Shown one piece after another: positions 13,318 through 26,000 of a DNA stretch of 64,000 nt (its first letter is position 1; each line of letters starts with the position of its first letter). The position numbers and the translations under genes were made by a program. The notes below the pieces were generated by a model. It was not told the origin of the DNA and did not search any database. It saw nothing but the letters and a program-made list of their open reading frames with translations. The stretch comes from Selaginella moellendorffii (Eukaryota; Streptophyta; Lycopodiopsida; Selaginellales; Selaginellaceae): the NCBI RefSeq assembly GCF_000143415.4, contig NW_003314261.1, positions 5,334,199-5,398,198 on the forward strand. Reading direction: 5' to 3'.

Positions 13318-13745
13318 TCAAATCTCTCGAGCACTGAGTTTTCTCCTCCAATGGCATTGAAGCTTACCTCGGGCAATGCTGAAGACTTCCCTGATGAGTT
13401 AAGTTCGTCTTTTCTTCGTTTTCACAGGAAGAACTGGTGTTTTCACATGTTGTTCCAGAGGCAAGATTCAGAGCTTACGCACGAGGAAACTCCGGCTACA
13501 TCGTGAAGGCAGCCACAAGAAAGAAAGATCCTAGCTCATGGTCTCCTTTCTTTCAGGACACTAGCGGACGTAGAAGCAACCTGTCGAAAGCTCAAGTTCA
13601 AGCGGTTGATTTTCAAGCCGAGTTTCTAGAGCTCGAAAAGCAAGCTCTCCAATCCAGTTTGCAGGCATTTGTTTCGTTCAGGGTGACATACACACTTGCC
13701 AGAGGAAGCCGCGCGAACGATGGCATCGCATTGTGCTCTCTTCGA
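13318..13745 (+). pseudogene. YchJ/SEC-C-like pseudogene
   Basis: A decayed copy of the minus-strand gene at 28103-28965. It starts with a similar 5' leader (CTCTCGAGCACTGAG) and the first codons (MALKLTSGNAE) at 13351. Most of exon 1, including the cysteine motif, is deleted. It then continues with the exon 2 homologue (ARFRAYARGNSGYIVK), exon 3 (LADVEATC region, frameshifted) and the start of exon 4 (VSFRVTYTLARGSRAND), where it stops. Introns are retained. It directly follows the synaptotagmin pseudogene, so two unrelated decayed duplicates sit side by side. Confidence 0.8.
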
Positions 13746-14055
13746 TTATTGTTAACTCTATTATATATTTATTACCAAATTAGAGAGAAAAAGAGAAAGA
13801 GAGAGAGAGTGTTTCTCTATATCAAAATGTTAAGAGCGGCTAGTTATGTACTAAGTTCACGGACACACGACCAAGTGCCCTGCCACTTGTCCTTCGATGG
13901 GAATATCCATGTCTTTGTTGACAAAGTGTCGGCGGATATTCCACTATCCAATACTTAGTAAAGCGCGTTTCAGGGGAGAGAAGTGTGAGGCTTCTACATA
14001 TGGACACGAGGCGCCGGTGAGAGAATAGGGTTTTTCTTTTCTTTCGCGTGCGGCG
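13746..14055. other. spacer and 5' leader of synaptotagmin gene
   Basis: No coding sequence. Includes an AGAG-rich tract near 13785-13810 and presumably the promoter and leader of the synaptotagmin gene. No firm TATA box identified. Confidence 0.5.
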
Positions 14056-16341
14056 ATGGGGTTGATCGGCACCGTGCTGGGCCTTGTTGGGTTCGCCTGG
14101 GGAATCGGCTTTGGCGTCGTCATTGGCTACTTCCTCTTCATTTATTTCACGCCTGTGGATGTCAAGGTAGGGATTCTCGCCACGAATGTAGCTAGATTAT
14201 GAGGAATTTCTCATGTGCTGATCGCTTGCCTCGCAGGATCCTATAATCCGACCTTTGCAGGAGCTCGATACCAAGTCGCTGCAGGAGCTATTGCCAGAGA
14301 TTCCTCTCTGGGTTAAAAATCCAGACTATGATAGAGTGAGTGCCAATCTTTCTGTGATTCCTTTCTTCGATGGACGATCATGGTCGCATTTTCTTTTGCC
14401 AGGTGGACTGGCTAAACAAATTCTTAGCGGATCTTTGGCCTTTCCTTGACAAGGTGTGATGCTTGAACAATATGGCTAGATTTTATTATATCTTACTTTA
14501 TGGTTGCATGACTTGCAAATGCAGGCTATTTGCAAGATCATTCGTGACACTGCCAAACCATACATTGATGAATACGGGGCGAAGTACAAGCTACAGTCGT
14601 GCGAATTCGAGGCCTTGACATTAGGCACGCTGCCACCGACGTTTGTAGGTAACGTTTTTCATTTTTCTTGTTTTTTTTTTTTTTTTTTTGTTTTTACGAC
14701 TTCTTCTCGCAGGCATCAAAGTGTATGATACTCAAGAGAAGGAGATGATTATCGAGCCGTCTCTTAAATGGGCTGGAAATCCAAACATTCTCGTTGCTGT
14801 CAAGGCGTTTGGTCTCAGAGCGACTGTCCAGGCTAGTAGTTACAGCGCTTTTTTTTCTCTTCCAGCGTCTGAGCTTTTTCCCTTTCTTCAGGTTGTCGAC
14901 TTGCAAGTGTTCGCCACCGCACGCGTTACGTTGAAGCCCCTTGTTCCTGCATTCCCATGCTTTTGCAAGATCATAGTCTCTCTAATGGAAAAGGTTTACT
15001 TCTTTTTTTTCTCCTGTTTAAGTTCTTTTGACATAACATTCCTGCCAGCCTCATGTGGATTTTGGTTTGAAACTTCTCGGTGGCGACTTAATGGCAATTC
15101 CAGGGCTTTATGCGTTTGTCCAGGTTTTTTGGAATTCGAAAAAAAAGTTTTACCTCTGTACTCACAAAGCTGATTTCTCAGGACCTGATCAAGGATAAAG
15201 TCTCAGAAATGTACTTGTGGCCAAGAACACTGGAAATCAACGTCATAGACGATCCGAAGTAAGAATTTAATTCGGGGACATCATACATATACTTATAATT
15301 AACTCTCAGGGCGGTAAAGAAACCTGTTGGAATGCTGGAAGTCAAGGTTGTCAAGGCGATGGGCCTCAAGAAGAAAGACCTCATGGGGAAGTCTGACCCA
15401 TACGTGAGGCTGGTGCTCGGTGAAGGACCCTTTGCCAAGAAGAAAACGACCGTGAAAATGAACACTCTCAATCCAGAATGGAACGAAAACTTTCACATGC
15501 TTGTTCTGGATCCAGAATCTCAAGCTCTTGAGCTATTTGTTTACGACTGGGAAAAGGTACGTGGTTCTACTACAAGCATTATAACGAACTTAAATGGGCT
15601 TGCAGATTGGATCCCATGACAAGATTGGTATGCAAGTTGTTCCATTGAAAGGCATCGTTCCTGGTGAAACAAAGACTTTGACATTGGACCTGGTTAAGAG
15701 TATGGATCCCAATGATCCAGCAAATCAGAAGCCTCGTGGTCAGCTTACAATTGAACTGACTTACAAAGCGTTCAAGGAGGATCAAGACATTCCAATCGAA
15801 GAAGAAGATGCTAATGCCGTCGAAAAAGCTCCCGAAGGTACTCCCGAAGGAGGTGGTTTGCTTGTTGTGACTCTCCATGGTGCCGAAGACTTGGAAGGCA
15901 AGCACCACACGAATCCTTATGTGAGGCTCACGTTTAGAGGCGAAACAAAGAAAACCAAGGTAAGTAGTGTCCGGTTGATTTGGTTTTTGTTCTTTCTCTG
16001 TTTTGTTCATGCGTGGTTTTTGTCAGGCTATAAAGAAGAACCGAGATCCCCGATGGGATCAAGAGTTCCAGTACCTTTTAGCGGAGCCACCAGTGGAGGA
16101 CCGCTTGCGAGTGGAAGTCATAAGTAAAGCAATGGGAATTGGAGTCCATCTGCGTGTAAGTTTTTCTAGCCATGTACTTCCAGGAACAGCCTCTTAGTTA
16201 CGGCAAATGCAGGAAAATCTGGGATACGCAGACATCAATCTTGCGGACGTGGTGAATAACAAGCGGATCAACGAAACTTATCAGCTGATCGACTCCAAAA
16301 ACGGCAAGATTCAAGTCGAGATGGAGTGGAGAGCGAGCTGA
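14056..16341 (+). CDS. SYT1: plant synaptotagmin (SMP + two C2 domains)
   Basis: Twelve exons: 14056-14166, 14237-14335, 14403-14453, 14525-14648, 14713-14831, 14892-14993, 15049-15123, 15182-15258, 15310-15556, 15606-15959, 16027-16155, 16213-16341. Together they give 538 aa, close to the roughly 540 aa usual for SYT1-type proteins. An N-terminal membrane anchor (residues 1-33, Gly/Phe/Ile-rich) is followed by an SMP lipid-transfer domain (about 65-250), C2A (about 260-385, with LMGKSDPYV and VYDWEK Asp residues for calcium) and C2B (about 420-535). C2B has HTNPYV where a calcium-binding Asp would be, so it probably binds lipid without calcium. Known role of the family: tethering ER to plasma membrane and membrane repair. 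Intron 5 has a GC donor. A decayed tandem copy lies just upstream. Confidence 0.93.
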
Positions 16342-16544
16342 GCCAACACAGCGGGAGACTGTTCGTGGCAGCTGCTTAAGAGGAATCAAGTCATCCGGGC
16401 GTGAGCGAGCGTAAAATAGCGAAACAATAAACAATCCATCATAATCTCTGTACAGTTTGAGCACTTTTCTGAGCTGTTGTAACTAAAGGTTTGATTGGAA
16501 CTAGTCCAATGTGATGTTAAGACTTGCCACAAATTATTTTCTAT

Positions 16545-17228
16545 AAAGCTTCCCTACTCTTTTCTGCCTTAGAGTTCACGCAAGCACACGATCCGTCAAA
16601 CAAGTAGGCAGGATCATACTTGAAGCCCTTGTTCACCTTGACATCACCCACACCATTGATAGCCTTCCTCGTCTTTACACTCTGCACGTAATGATCGTCG
16701 TCCGTCTTGACTACTTTCACACCACCGCTAGCGCACACCTCGTGATCAAAGTCCTCTACCCTCATGTTGAAGCAAGATCGTTCGCATCTTCTAGACTTGT
16801 CTCCCCGGTCTTGCTCGCTCTCAAAGTTGCGTGACAGCAGCAAGTTTGTCATGCCCTCGTCATGGGCTTTCTCCTCTCCGGCACCGCTCCACTTGGGTAT
16901 AGTTCCTCCAAAACGTCTCCTCGCTCATGAGCTTGGGGACGTTGTCCTCAAAGTAGCGCCGGAAGTGAGGCTTGAGCTGGTGTGGGGCGTGGGCATGTGA
17001 TCGGCTGACTGCCGGAACTGGACCCTCTGCTTCTTGAACAGCCGGACGGTGATGCCATCTTGTTCGCTCGTTTCGAGCATCAGGTTTGGGATTTGCCGTG
17101 GGTGGCAGCGGACACAAGACTTTTCTACTCCACGCACCATGTTCTTCGTAGTGGTAGTCGTCGTTCCCAGCATCACTCGTTCTTCTTCATCATCAAGGCT
17201 TGCAAGACAGAATGGAATCAAGTGCTAG
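16545..17228 (-). pseudogene. BSD-domain-like remnant (TFIIH p62-like?)
   Basis: Minus-strand frames contain QLKPHFRRYFEDNVPKL followed by MSEETFWRNY, which fits the BSD domain signature (VPxxxSExxFWxxY). Just downstream, in another frame, EEKAHDEGMTNLLLSRNF faintly recalls the segment that follows the BSD domain in TFIIH subunit p62/TFB1. The upstream frame 17221-16925 shifts within the domain. At least two frame changes without splice sites suggest a pseudogene, although an unusual exon structure cannot be excluded. The rest (16852-16545) is open but unrecognised. Confidence 0.4.
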
Positions 17229-17394
17229 ACAAGATGGTAGACCTGTCTCATACAATTGCTAGAAGTCCCGATGCGTTTTAGCGGCATTGCCCAGCTTGAG
17301 AGGCCATCTGTTGAAAGGTTCGAAGACCACCACCTTTTATCACCAGTGTCTGTTTTAAGAAAATTAAAAGAGCTTAAAGAAAAAAAAAATTACA

Positions 17395-17467
17395 TGGAGA
17401 TGGGAGGTATCGATCCTCCTACCTGTTATATGCGGAACAACTGCTCTACCATTTGAGCTACATCCCC
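17395..17467 (-). tRNA. tRNA-Ala (CGC)
   Basis: A 73-nt cloverleaf on the minus strand. Acceptor GGGGATG pairs with CATCTCC and includes the G3-U70 pair that marks alanine tRNAs; the last base is A. The D arm is GCTC...GAGC and the T arm GGAGG-ATCGATA-CCTCC. The anticodon loop is TCCGCAT with anticodon CGC (17432-17434). No intron, and a T9 run just downstream (plus-strand 17381-17390) would end Pol III transcription. Odd points: position 33 is C in place of the nearly invariant U, and the anticodon stem is weak (GTTGT/ATAAC, one G-U pair). It may be a drifting copy. Confidence 0.85.
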
Positions 17468-19863
17468 TAATTGTTATAATACACATATAAACTAAACTAA
17501 GTCAAATGAAAATAGTTCGTTTATAATCAAGCTTATGTTTGATCTCTAGCCGCTCAACCAAGCATATGATCAATACACTCAAAAAAGAAAAATAAGAAAA
17601 GGAATTCATTTTTGTTTTCCTTTGCTAAGTTTCTGTCTCTGTGCTGGTTGCCATGGACGAGCCAGAGGCTAGACTAACAGATGCCAAGATGGCTACTGAG
17701 TTACCACCCGGCTGACCAGTGGCTCTTTTTCAACAATTGGACATCTACACAAAGATGGCTTAGTTTGATGCAGCCAGACATTTACTTCTGTTGCTCATGG
17801 TTTGGATATCTAAGCCATTCTAGGTAATAAAACTCTAAATCTCTTTTGATGCTCTCACATTTTCTATTCTACTTTTTGCAGCGCAAACTTTTGAAAGTGG
17901 AGAGGACAAAAGTAAGCTGCACTTAAATGTATACTACTTACCAAGTTACAAATATAGATACTTGAAGCAGAGTTTTTACGTATTGCAAGTCTCTCATAGC
18001 ATCAGGGTCCAGGAATTCCACTTGATTGGAATGGATTTGAGCTTCAACTTCCTTGACGAGTTGGTTCACTTTTCTTTTAAGAGGAGAATGTAGTCATGGT
18101 TCGCATCTACTACTGTGTTCATTAAACCATCTGCTAGCGAGAGAAAAGGTTCCAAAGCGTTACTGTGGACAGATTAAAGCCTCGAGATGCAAGGATGTTG
18201 GAGGCGCTGGTGATACTCCCAAGCCAAGCATTGGCGCAGCCTTACTCTGAAACCAAGAAACACACTGACTTTCTCATATTTGCTCGCCGCCAAGTCGCCC
18301 TCGGCGCTAGAGCATCTCAATTGATCAAATATCTTGTATTTATATGAATCATTGGTAGTATTAAGTGTCTCAACAGGCTGGTGTTTTCCTTTGTGCACAG
18401 ATAAAATTGCTGCACTAATTTGAATTTTATATAAGAAGTTGAATACTTTTTAACCTCTTGGCTCAACATGTTTCTATAGCTCTCTATGATGCAAATTTAA
18501 CAAGTCGGAGGAGACCGAAGAGGCAAGTGTTCCTCCTTTTCTTGCATTTGAGTGATGAAATTTTAGGCTGGCATAGATGATAGGTGATACTGAAGATCTC
18601 ACCCACTATTGCTTCTGGTGATCAAAACTGGTCTGGAACTGGCAGGATGACAAGAGAGAGAGAGGCTGTGGAAGCTCTTGATCTACTATGTACAGAGAAG
18701 TTGGAGGCTCTTCTGAGGTTAACACATTGAAAAGAGCTATGGTTGCTTTTAACAAATACAAGATCATGAAGAGGAAGTTGAGGCGATTTCTCAGCGAGAT
18801 GCTAAGGAACAATGACATCGAGTGGCTACAAAAGGCGGATGCTGAAGGTTTTCCCCTCAACTCCTTAACCTCGTATGATCAACCTTGAACGTGGAACAAT
18901 TAGTCTAGAAAGCGTAGAACTTTTAAAAGTGTAATTGACCATTGTTGAACATTCAGCTGACTCAAGCTTGACTCCTCCGTCACAACCATGGTTGACTGTT
19001 ATATCAGTGGCTCAAATTTGACAAGCACTAGTCAACCTTAGTTGACTATCTTCAGAAGACCCCCTGTGGATAAAAACAGTGTAGAAAGTTCTTTCTTTTA
19101 CCTTTGTGTACGAGAGTTGTGTCACTCCACCGATTGGGGTGCCGCAAAATCAAATGAGGATTGTATGATTCGTGCCAAGACATTGATCCTTGTTTTAACA
19201 TTTGCAAGATTTTAATCGATGCAATGCAATGCAATGGAAGTGACATACCTTCTTCACCTCTTTCTCCGCGTTCCTACCGTATACACATGTTTATAGTAAC
19301 CCTAATTGACGAACATAGAATATTCACTTATGCATCTCTGCATTTCCTGCTTCTGGTTCTTGGTCTTGATGATCACGTAGGAAGCAGGATCAGCATCATG
19401 ATCATCGGCAGCAAAGTAGACGGTCTTGACAATCCACTTCATGAAAACATTAGGGCTGTTGTCACTGTCCAGGGAAATAATCGTTGGGAGCGTTCTGGTT
19501 CGGCTGAAAGTTTCTGTATATGTGGCCTACTTCCAAAATAACAACAAAGAAAACGCTAACGATTGTCCGTATGTACAGAAATACATTGTTGAAAAATAAT
19601 GACGAACAAAAACAAAAGAAAGCCAAGTGAACATCATCATCATCAATTAGTCAATCAAACAAACCAAATAAGTAAACAAACCTGGGATCGTGAACAAAAC
19701 CAGCCAAGCTGAATATTCTACGTCGTAAAGCGTGATAATATTCCGTCAAGTGACCGTGGAGCGTGAGAAATCGCGGTCGTACGGACATTCGCGAGCGAGG
19801 GAAAGAGAGGAAGAGCTAGACGAAAGAGAGGGAGAGACAGAGGAAAGAAGGAGCGAGCCGGCA
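17468..19863. other. intergenic, no confident gene
   Basis: No recognisable gene. Short frames at 18688-18888 (with KYKIMKRKLRRFLSEML, an amphipathic basic stretch) and around 17650 have plausible codon use but no family match and no start/stop context I trust. 19741-19863 is purine-rich (GAGAGAAAG type) and is probably the leader of the TEL gene. Confidence 0.45.
19308..19525 (-). other. open frame, possible terminal exon
   Basis: On the minus strand, after an AG acceptor-like site near 19526, a 72-codon frame runs to TAG at 19308. It reads TYTETFSRTRTLPTI, later VFMKWIVKTVYFAADDHDAD, and ends SEYSMFVN. Codon use looks coding, but no upstream exon or family is recognised. Confidence 0.25.
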
Positions 19864-22800
19864 ATGGCGAGGAGGAAGAATCGGAGGTGTTCGCCGTCAG
19901 CCGATGATCGCGATGCTGCTCCCGCCGCCGCCGCTCCTCCTCCTTCTCCTCCTACTCCACCTCCGCCTGGAAATTCCTCTCCGCTGGTGTCGCTCGAGAT
20001 GGAATCCAGCACAATGCAGGAGATCACGCGCGTCGTGGGGAGGATCGTCGTCGACAAGCCAGCTATCCAAGAAGCGGAGGCGCCGCAGCCGAAGAAAGAT
20101 CCACCCGGAGAGCCGCAGAAGCAGCAAAATGCACAGATTTCGCAGCCGATCCATCGATCTTCGCAGCCGGCGGATGGATCCGGCGGGACGAATCTTGCCG
20201 CGGCTATGCATGGCGCTCCATCGCGGGCATTGCTTGTCTCTGGGATCCCGCAGCACATCGTCGACCCTCTGGTGATGCAAGATCTGGAATCTTGGGGTCC
20301 CATTCGATCTTTCTTCCTCGGCGCTCGAGCGCAAGGCTGTATTACGGTCTACTACTACGATCTTCGCCACGCGCAGGACGCGCTTCTCTCCATCCGGTCG
20401 CAGTACTTCTTCCAGCAGTGTAATCCGGCTCGTTTCGCGCAGCATTCTTACCAGAATCCCCAGAATCACCAGGCTTTGGCTGGCCCCTCGCAGCCGCCAC
20501 AGCAATCTTGCGGCCCAAAGCCATACGAGCCGGTGAAACACGAGCTGGCCAACATCGGATTTGTCACCGAGGATCATCTCCATCGCCAGCAGCAGCAGCA
20601 GCCCGAGACGATCCCTCCTTCGGCTTCCAAGTTTTCTCCCTTTGCGATTCCCTTCGTCAGCGATCTCAGCTACAGCGAGGGACGCGGATTGATCGGCGGA
20701 TACCCAGCATGGGCGGAGTTCGTCACTATCTCTCCCTCGTATCCCTTGATCGATTCGCCCAACCAGGGGACCTTGGTCGTGTTCTATCTCCGGATGAACA
20801 TTACTCACGCCGAACTCGCAAGTATCTTCAAGCAATACGGTAAGCCCATGCATTTTCAAGAATTTGAGCATAGAACTAGACCATCGCACTGAATTGCTTC
20901 CAAGACTGTAGCTTCATGTTAGTCCAGTTTTGATTTGAGTTTATGCATGAATTCTTTGTGGCTTGAGTGATTGTTTTTGTGTGTCTAGTTTGGTATTAGT
21001 CCAGGTTTGCTCGCGGATTTGCTTTGGATGGTTTTACGTGATTGTTTTTGTGTGTGTCTAGTTTGGTTTGCTCGCGGATTTGCCTGATATCATAGTGGAT
21101 TCTTGGATAGCTTATGTATGAATTCTCTTGTAGTTTCTTCGCCAACTATAGTTCTAGTCTAGCGAAAGCCTCTATTCTAAAGTTTTCAATCTTCTTTTAA
21201 CGCAGGTGACGTGAGAGAAATCCGCGAAGCCCCCAGCAGGAGGAGCAGATTCGTGGAGTTTTACGACATACGGGACGCTGCCCGGGCCAAGGAAGCTCTG
21301 GACGGGGTCGAGGTATTGGGACGGCGGATTAAGATCGAATTTAGCAGGCCGTGTCAACCAAGGAACTCCTACAACACCACCCCGGCCTTATATCCTTCCT
21401 TCGTCCCGTACTACCCGTACTACTACAACGCAAGCTCCGCCACGCCACCGTACCACCAGCACGATCAAACTGCTGAAACGGCATACTACACGTACGGCCC
21501 CTCCCCGCAATACGATCACGCCGCCAACACCAGCACTGCAGCAGACACCGCCTACAATTTTGGAAGAGCCGCCGCATTCCACTATTATGTTCCAGGGGCA
21601 TACAACCTTAGTTACGCTCTCGGTACCGGGTACTATGGCTATCCAAACTACAGCCACCACCACTACCAGCAGCAACAGCTTTACGGATATTACAACCAGC
21701 AGCAGCAGCCGCAACAGCAGCAGTACTCCCGGACGTACGCTAGCGCTCCCCCACTGTTGCCGTCACCACGGTTTAACGCGAGCGTACCTCGTGGATATGG
21801 TCGGGCTGGACCAGCGGCGGCCTCGGTCACCACCAGGCGGCGCTTTGAGATCAGCGCTTACAATCAGCAGCAGGCAGCGTCGGTCAGAACCCGGGACGAG
21901 AGCGCTGCCAGTGCCAGTGGCAACCTTGGCGATGGCAGAGGCTGCATTGTCAGCTTTTCTTCGGAGCGCATCTACGAAGAATCCAAGTGGACTGGTAGGA
22001 AGCACAGGGTGGTGAGAAGGATCGCAAGGGACGAGTCTCAGTACGTTTTCAACACGGGGGAGGACGAGGAAAGCGGACGTACCACGCTGATGATCAGGAA
22101 CATTCCCAATAAATACAGGTAGACTTGGTCGGATATATGCTTTCTGATCGTTAGCATTTCACCTCTTTTCTTTTGTTGTAGCCTCCGCATAGTGATTCGG
22201 GTGCTGGACCAGCACTGTATCACCTACAACAATGGCCTGGGAGAGGACGAAAAGGTTTCTGCTTACGACTTTGTTTATCTCCCTGTGGATTTCATGTAAG
22301 CCACGAAACCTTTACGCTTGCTTTCTTTTCCTTCATATCGATTACTGTCGTCAGCTATGATCAATTAATACTGGAGCTATGCGCACGCAGGAACAGATCC
22401 AACCTTGGATACGCCTTCGTTAATTTCACCACGGTGGTGGCAACCAAAAGGCTGCACAAAGACTTCCACGGCCGACGCTGGGAGGAATTCAAGTCCCGGA
22501 AAGTCTGTCAGGTTGCTTATGCCCGGCTCCAGGCGAGTAAAACTCTAGAACCAAACGATCTCGGTTAGCTGATCTTGTAAACATTGTTTTGCTACAGGGC
22601 CGAGAACAACTAGAGGAGCACTTCAAGAACTCCCGATTTGCCTGTGACACCGACGAGTACTTGCCGCTGGTGTTTAGTCCTCCAAGGACGGGCTTGCAGT
22701 GTTCTTCGCCAACGGTGGTGTCCTCCTTGGCCGCGAGAAAGGCCGGGGGCAAGCGTCTGGAGATTAAGTCACTCGATAATGCATTGCCGACTCCAGATCC

Positions 22801-22999
22801 ATCGCAGGAGGCGACCGAAGCGCCACAGACAAGCATTGATCTCGAGTCGGGATCCGAGCAGCCGTGGGAGGGCGATCAGATTGACGACGACGACGACGAG
22901 AACTTTGAGTCTGAGGATCTGGAAGAAGAGCTGGACGAAGACGATGACGATGGTGGATCCTCGCAGGATAATGACGAAGATGGAGAAGGCAACCAGTGA
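19864..22999 (+). CDS. TEL: Mei2-like RNA-binding protein, TERMINAL EAR1-like
   Basis: Five exons: 19864-20839, 21206-22118, 22182-22295, 22391-22532, 22598-22999, giving 848 aa. A proline-rich start (residues 15-45) is followed by RRM1 at about 120-185 (ALLVSGIP...), RRM2 at about 302-375 (TLVVFYLRMNITHAEL to RRIKIEFSRP), a Tyr/Gln/His-rich linker, the Mei2-type C-terminal RRM3 from about 616 (TTLMIRNIPNKYS, YDFVYLPVDF, LGYAFVNFT, VAYARLQG) and an acidic tail. The DQHCITYNN insertion in RRM3 favours the TEL branch over other Mei2-like proteins. The family controls meristem activity and leaf timing in plants by binding RNA. Intron 4 has a GC donor (CAG|GCGAGT). The 366-bp first intron is unusually long here. 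Confidence 0.92.
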
Positions 23000-23079
23000 G
23001 AGTGGTGAGCGCTCTCTGGAAGAAGTTAACGCCAATGGAATAAACATTCTTCATTCCAGATTTTAGGGTTCTTGGCAGA

Positions 23080-26000
23080 ATGAACGGGAGAACGCGCGGG
23101 AGCTCTCGGCCGGGATCAGCAGCCGCCGCGGTGCGCGCCTCCCACACGCCGATCAGGCCGCCGGCGGTGACGTGCCGGGAGCGCGTCCAGGTTGTGGTGC
23201 GATGCCGTCCAATGTCGCATCAGGAGGTCATGGATGGGCGCCAATGCTGCATTGTCGTTGATCAGCAGGAGAAAACCATAGAGGTGAGTGCTTGGATTGT
23301 CAGATTCCATCGAAATATTTTGGGAATTTGGAGTCTCTGCTTCTCCATTGACACGGTTTCTTGTGTTTAGGTGTCTGGCGATGGGAGGAGAGGCAGCAGC
23401 AACGATTCCAACATCAAAGTCTTTACATTCGATCGTGTGTATGATTCCAAGTGCACACAAAACCAGCTCTACCAGGAAGTGGCTCATCCGATCGTCCAGA
23501 GCGTCATGCACGGCTACAATGGAACCGTGTTGGCTTATGGCCAGACGGCCTCCGGAAAAACATACACTATGGAAGGATTTGATGACTCTCCAGGTAACAA
23601 ACTTTCACTAGCTCCAGAGGTTGGGCATAGATCATAGCTTAGAAAAAAATCTAGTAGCTTTTCTATAGCATATACCAGTTCTAACTGCGAATTTTCCTAG
23701 TGGTACAGAGTTACGTGGTATTATTCCTCACGCGTTTGAGGAAATTTTTTCTCACATATCTCAAAGCCAGAGTTCCGATCGTTTTCTCGTGAGAGCCTCC
23801 TACCTGGAGATTTACAACGAAGAAATCCGGGATCTCTTGGCACCAAGTAGTTCGCCAGGGACGAGACTGGAGCTGAAAGAGAGCCCGGACGCGGGTGTTT
23901 ACGTGAGGAATCTCACTTGCCTGACCGTGCATAGCCTCTCGGACATCATTCGACTGCTGATGGTGGCTATTTCATCTTTAATCCATTCTTTCTAAGTCAC
24001 AGTAAGAACGGCAAGCTTGGTAAGATGGTTTTTGTTATTCTGGCTCTTGCTCAATGTTGGTTAGTAGCTTACAGGTTGGGAAAAAGAACCGATCTGTCGG
24101 GGCAACTCTTATGAACCAAGACTCGTCGCGTTCGCATTCCATATTCACCATAACTGTGGAGACTAGTGTGGAGGATCCAGAAACTGGCTTGCACATACGA
24201 GTTGGGAAACTAAACCTGGTATGCACGTTGAAGATTTCGTTTTCTCATCTTTAGGATTAACAACGCTCATTCAGGTCGATCTTGCTGGTAGTGAAAGAAT
24301 GAGCAAAACTGGAGCTACTGGGGATAGATTGAAAGAGCTCACCAACATAAATTGGTCTCTTACAGCTCTTGGAAATGTCATCTCGGCCCTGGTTGATGGA
24401 AGGAGTACGCACATTCCCTACCGTGATTCGAAGCTGACCAGGCTCTTGCAAGACTCACTCGGTGGGAATACAAGGACTGTCATGGTGGCAAACATTGGAC
24501 CTGCTGATTATAACTATGAAGAGTCCGTCAGCACACTACGGTATGCCAATCGTGCAAAGAGCATTAAGAACAAACCGCGTATCAACGAGGATCCAAAGGA
24601 CGCGTTGCTGCGGGAGTTCCAGGCTGAAATTATCAGGTTCATTGGCTTGATATATGTTCTCAAGCTTATGAACTCTGAAAATTGCGTTAACAGGTTAAAA
24701 GCGCAGCTTAGTGGCGATGCTGTTAACGATTTGACCAAGGAAATCTGTACGCTAAAGAACGAGAAAGAAATGGTGGAAAAGAACTTGAGAAACTTGAGGC
24801 AGCAAGCTGGAGTTGATCCTTACCTGTGCCAGTCATTCAGTGAACAAGCCATTGCATACATTAAAGCGGATTTAGAGAAAAAGGTAAGCCTCGTCAAAAA
24901 ACACGCAATGTTGGTCTGAAAGGTCCGTCTTTTGCAGGCGCATTTCGAAATTGAGTGCTTGCGAGCAGAAAAGGAGCGTTCAGACGAAGAGAAGCAGAAA
25001 CTGACGGAGCAGCTGCTCAAGCAGTTGAAGGACATGCAACCCCATTATGAGGTATGTGGAATGAAACATGGTTGTTTTTATTAAGCTATTGTTTCTCTTG
25101 TGCAGTCGTTTGCCAAGGAAAAAGAAGACCGTGATTTCCTAACTAATAAGCTGAGAGCTTTGGAGGACAAAGTTTTGCATGGTTCCAACAACGATAACGA
25201 GAAGCTGGTGGAGAAAGCAAAGCAGCAGGAGGAAGAGCTTGCTCTTTACCAGCATCATATCCAAGAACGGCAGCAACTGGATGAAGAGCGCCAGCGGAAG
25301 ATAGCAGAGCTTGAGGTAAAAAAGGAAACACGCTTTTGCATTTTCCACTCACTTACGTCGCGTGTGACAGGACGCACAACTGATGGCCGAGGTGAAGTGC
25401 AGCACAATGGAGGAAGAGTTGGAAATGAAAACTACCAAATTTCGAAAGCTGATGGCGTGTTACCAGCAGAGCAAAGCCGACTTAGCCTCGTTGCGGACGG
25501 AGCTGCAGGACACAATCCACGAGTTTCATCGGGAGCGCACCGATTTGCTTCTCAGTTTGCGCTCGCTGGAGCAGCAACATCAGCTCAAGTCTTTAGTGAT
25601 CGAGGTAAAAAGACAATGAGCTCAAACGATTCTGATTCTTGTTTCTCTTTTTCTTTATACAGAAGTTTATTCCGTCCGAGGAGCTGGCTAAGATCATGAA
25701 GAGAGTGGAGTGGGACGACGAGACGGAAAGATGGGTGTTCCAGAGCATGGTGGCTAATTTCCAGTCGGGTATAAGTCCGTTCATCGTGGATCCAGCTAAC
25801 AAGCAGCCACTTCAAAGGCCGGCATCAGCCGTGGGAAGGAGTAGACCGCCAGGATCCAGATACCAGTAAGCTTCTAAGCAACTTTGTTCTTGCAAAGTTC
25901 TTACACGCTCTCTCTTCCCAGGATGGACAACGTGCTCAAGATTGGCTTGGACATTCCAAAGCACACTCTCTACGATTACGAGAATCACCTCGACCGCGCA

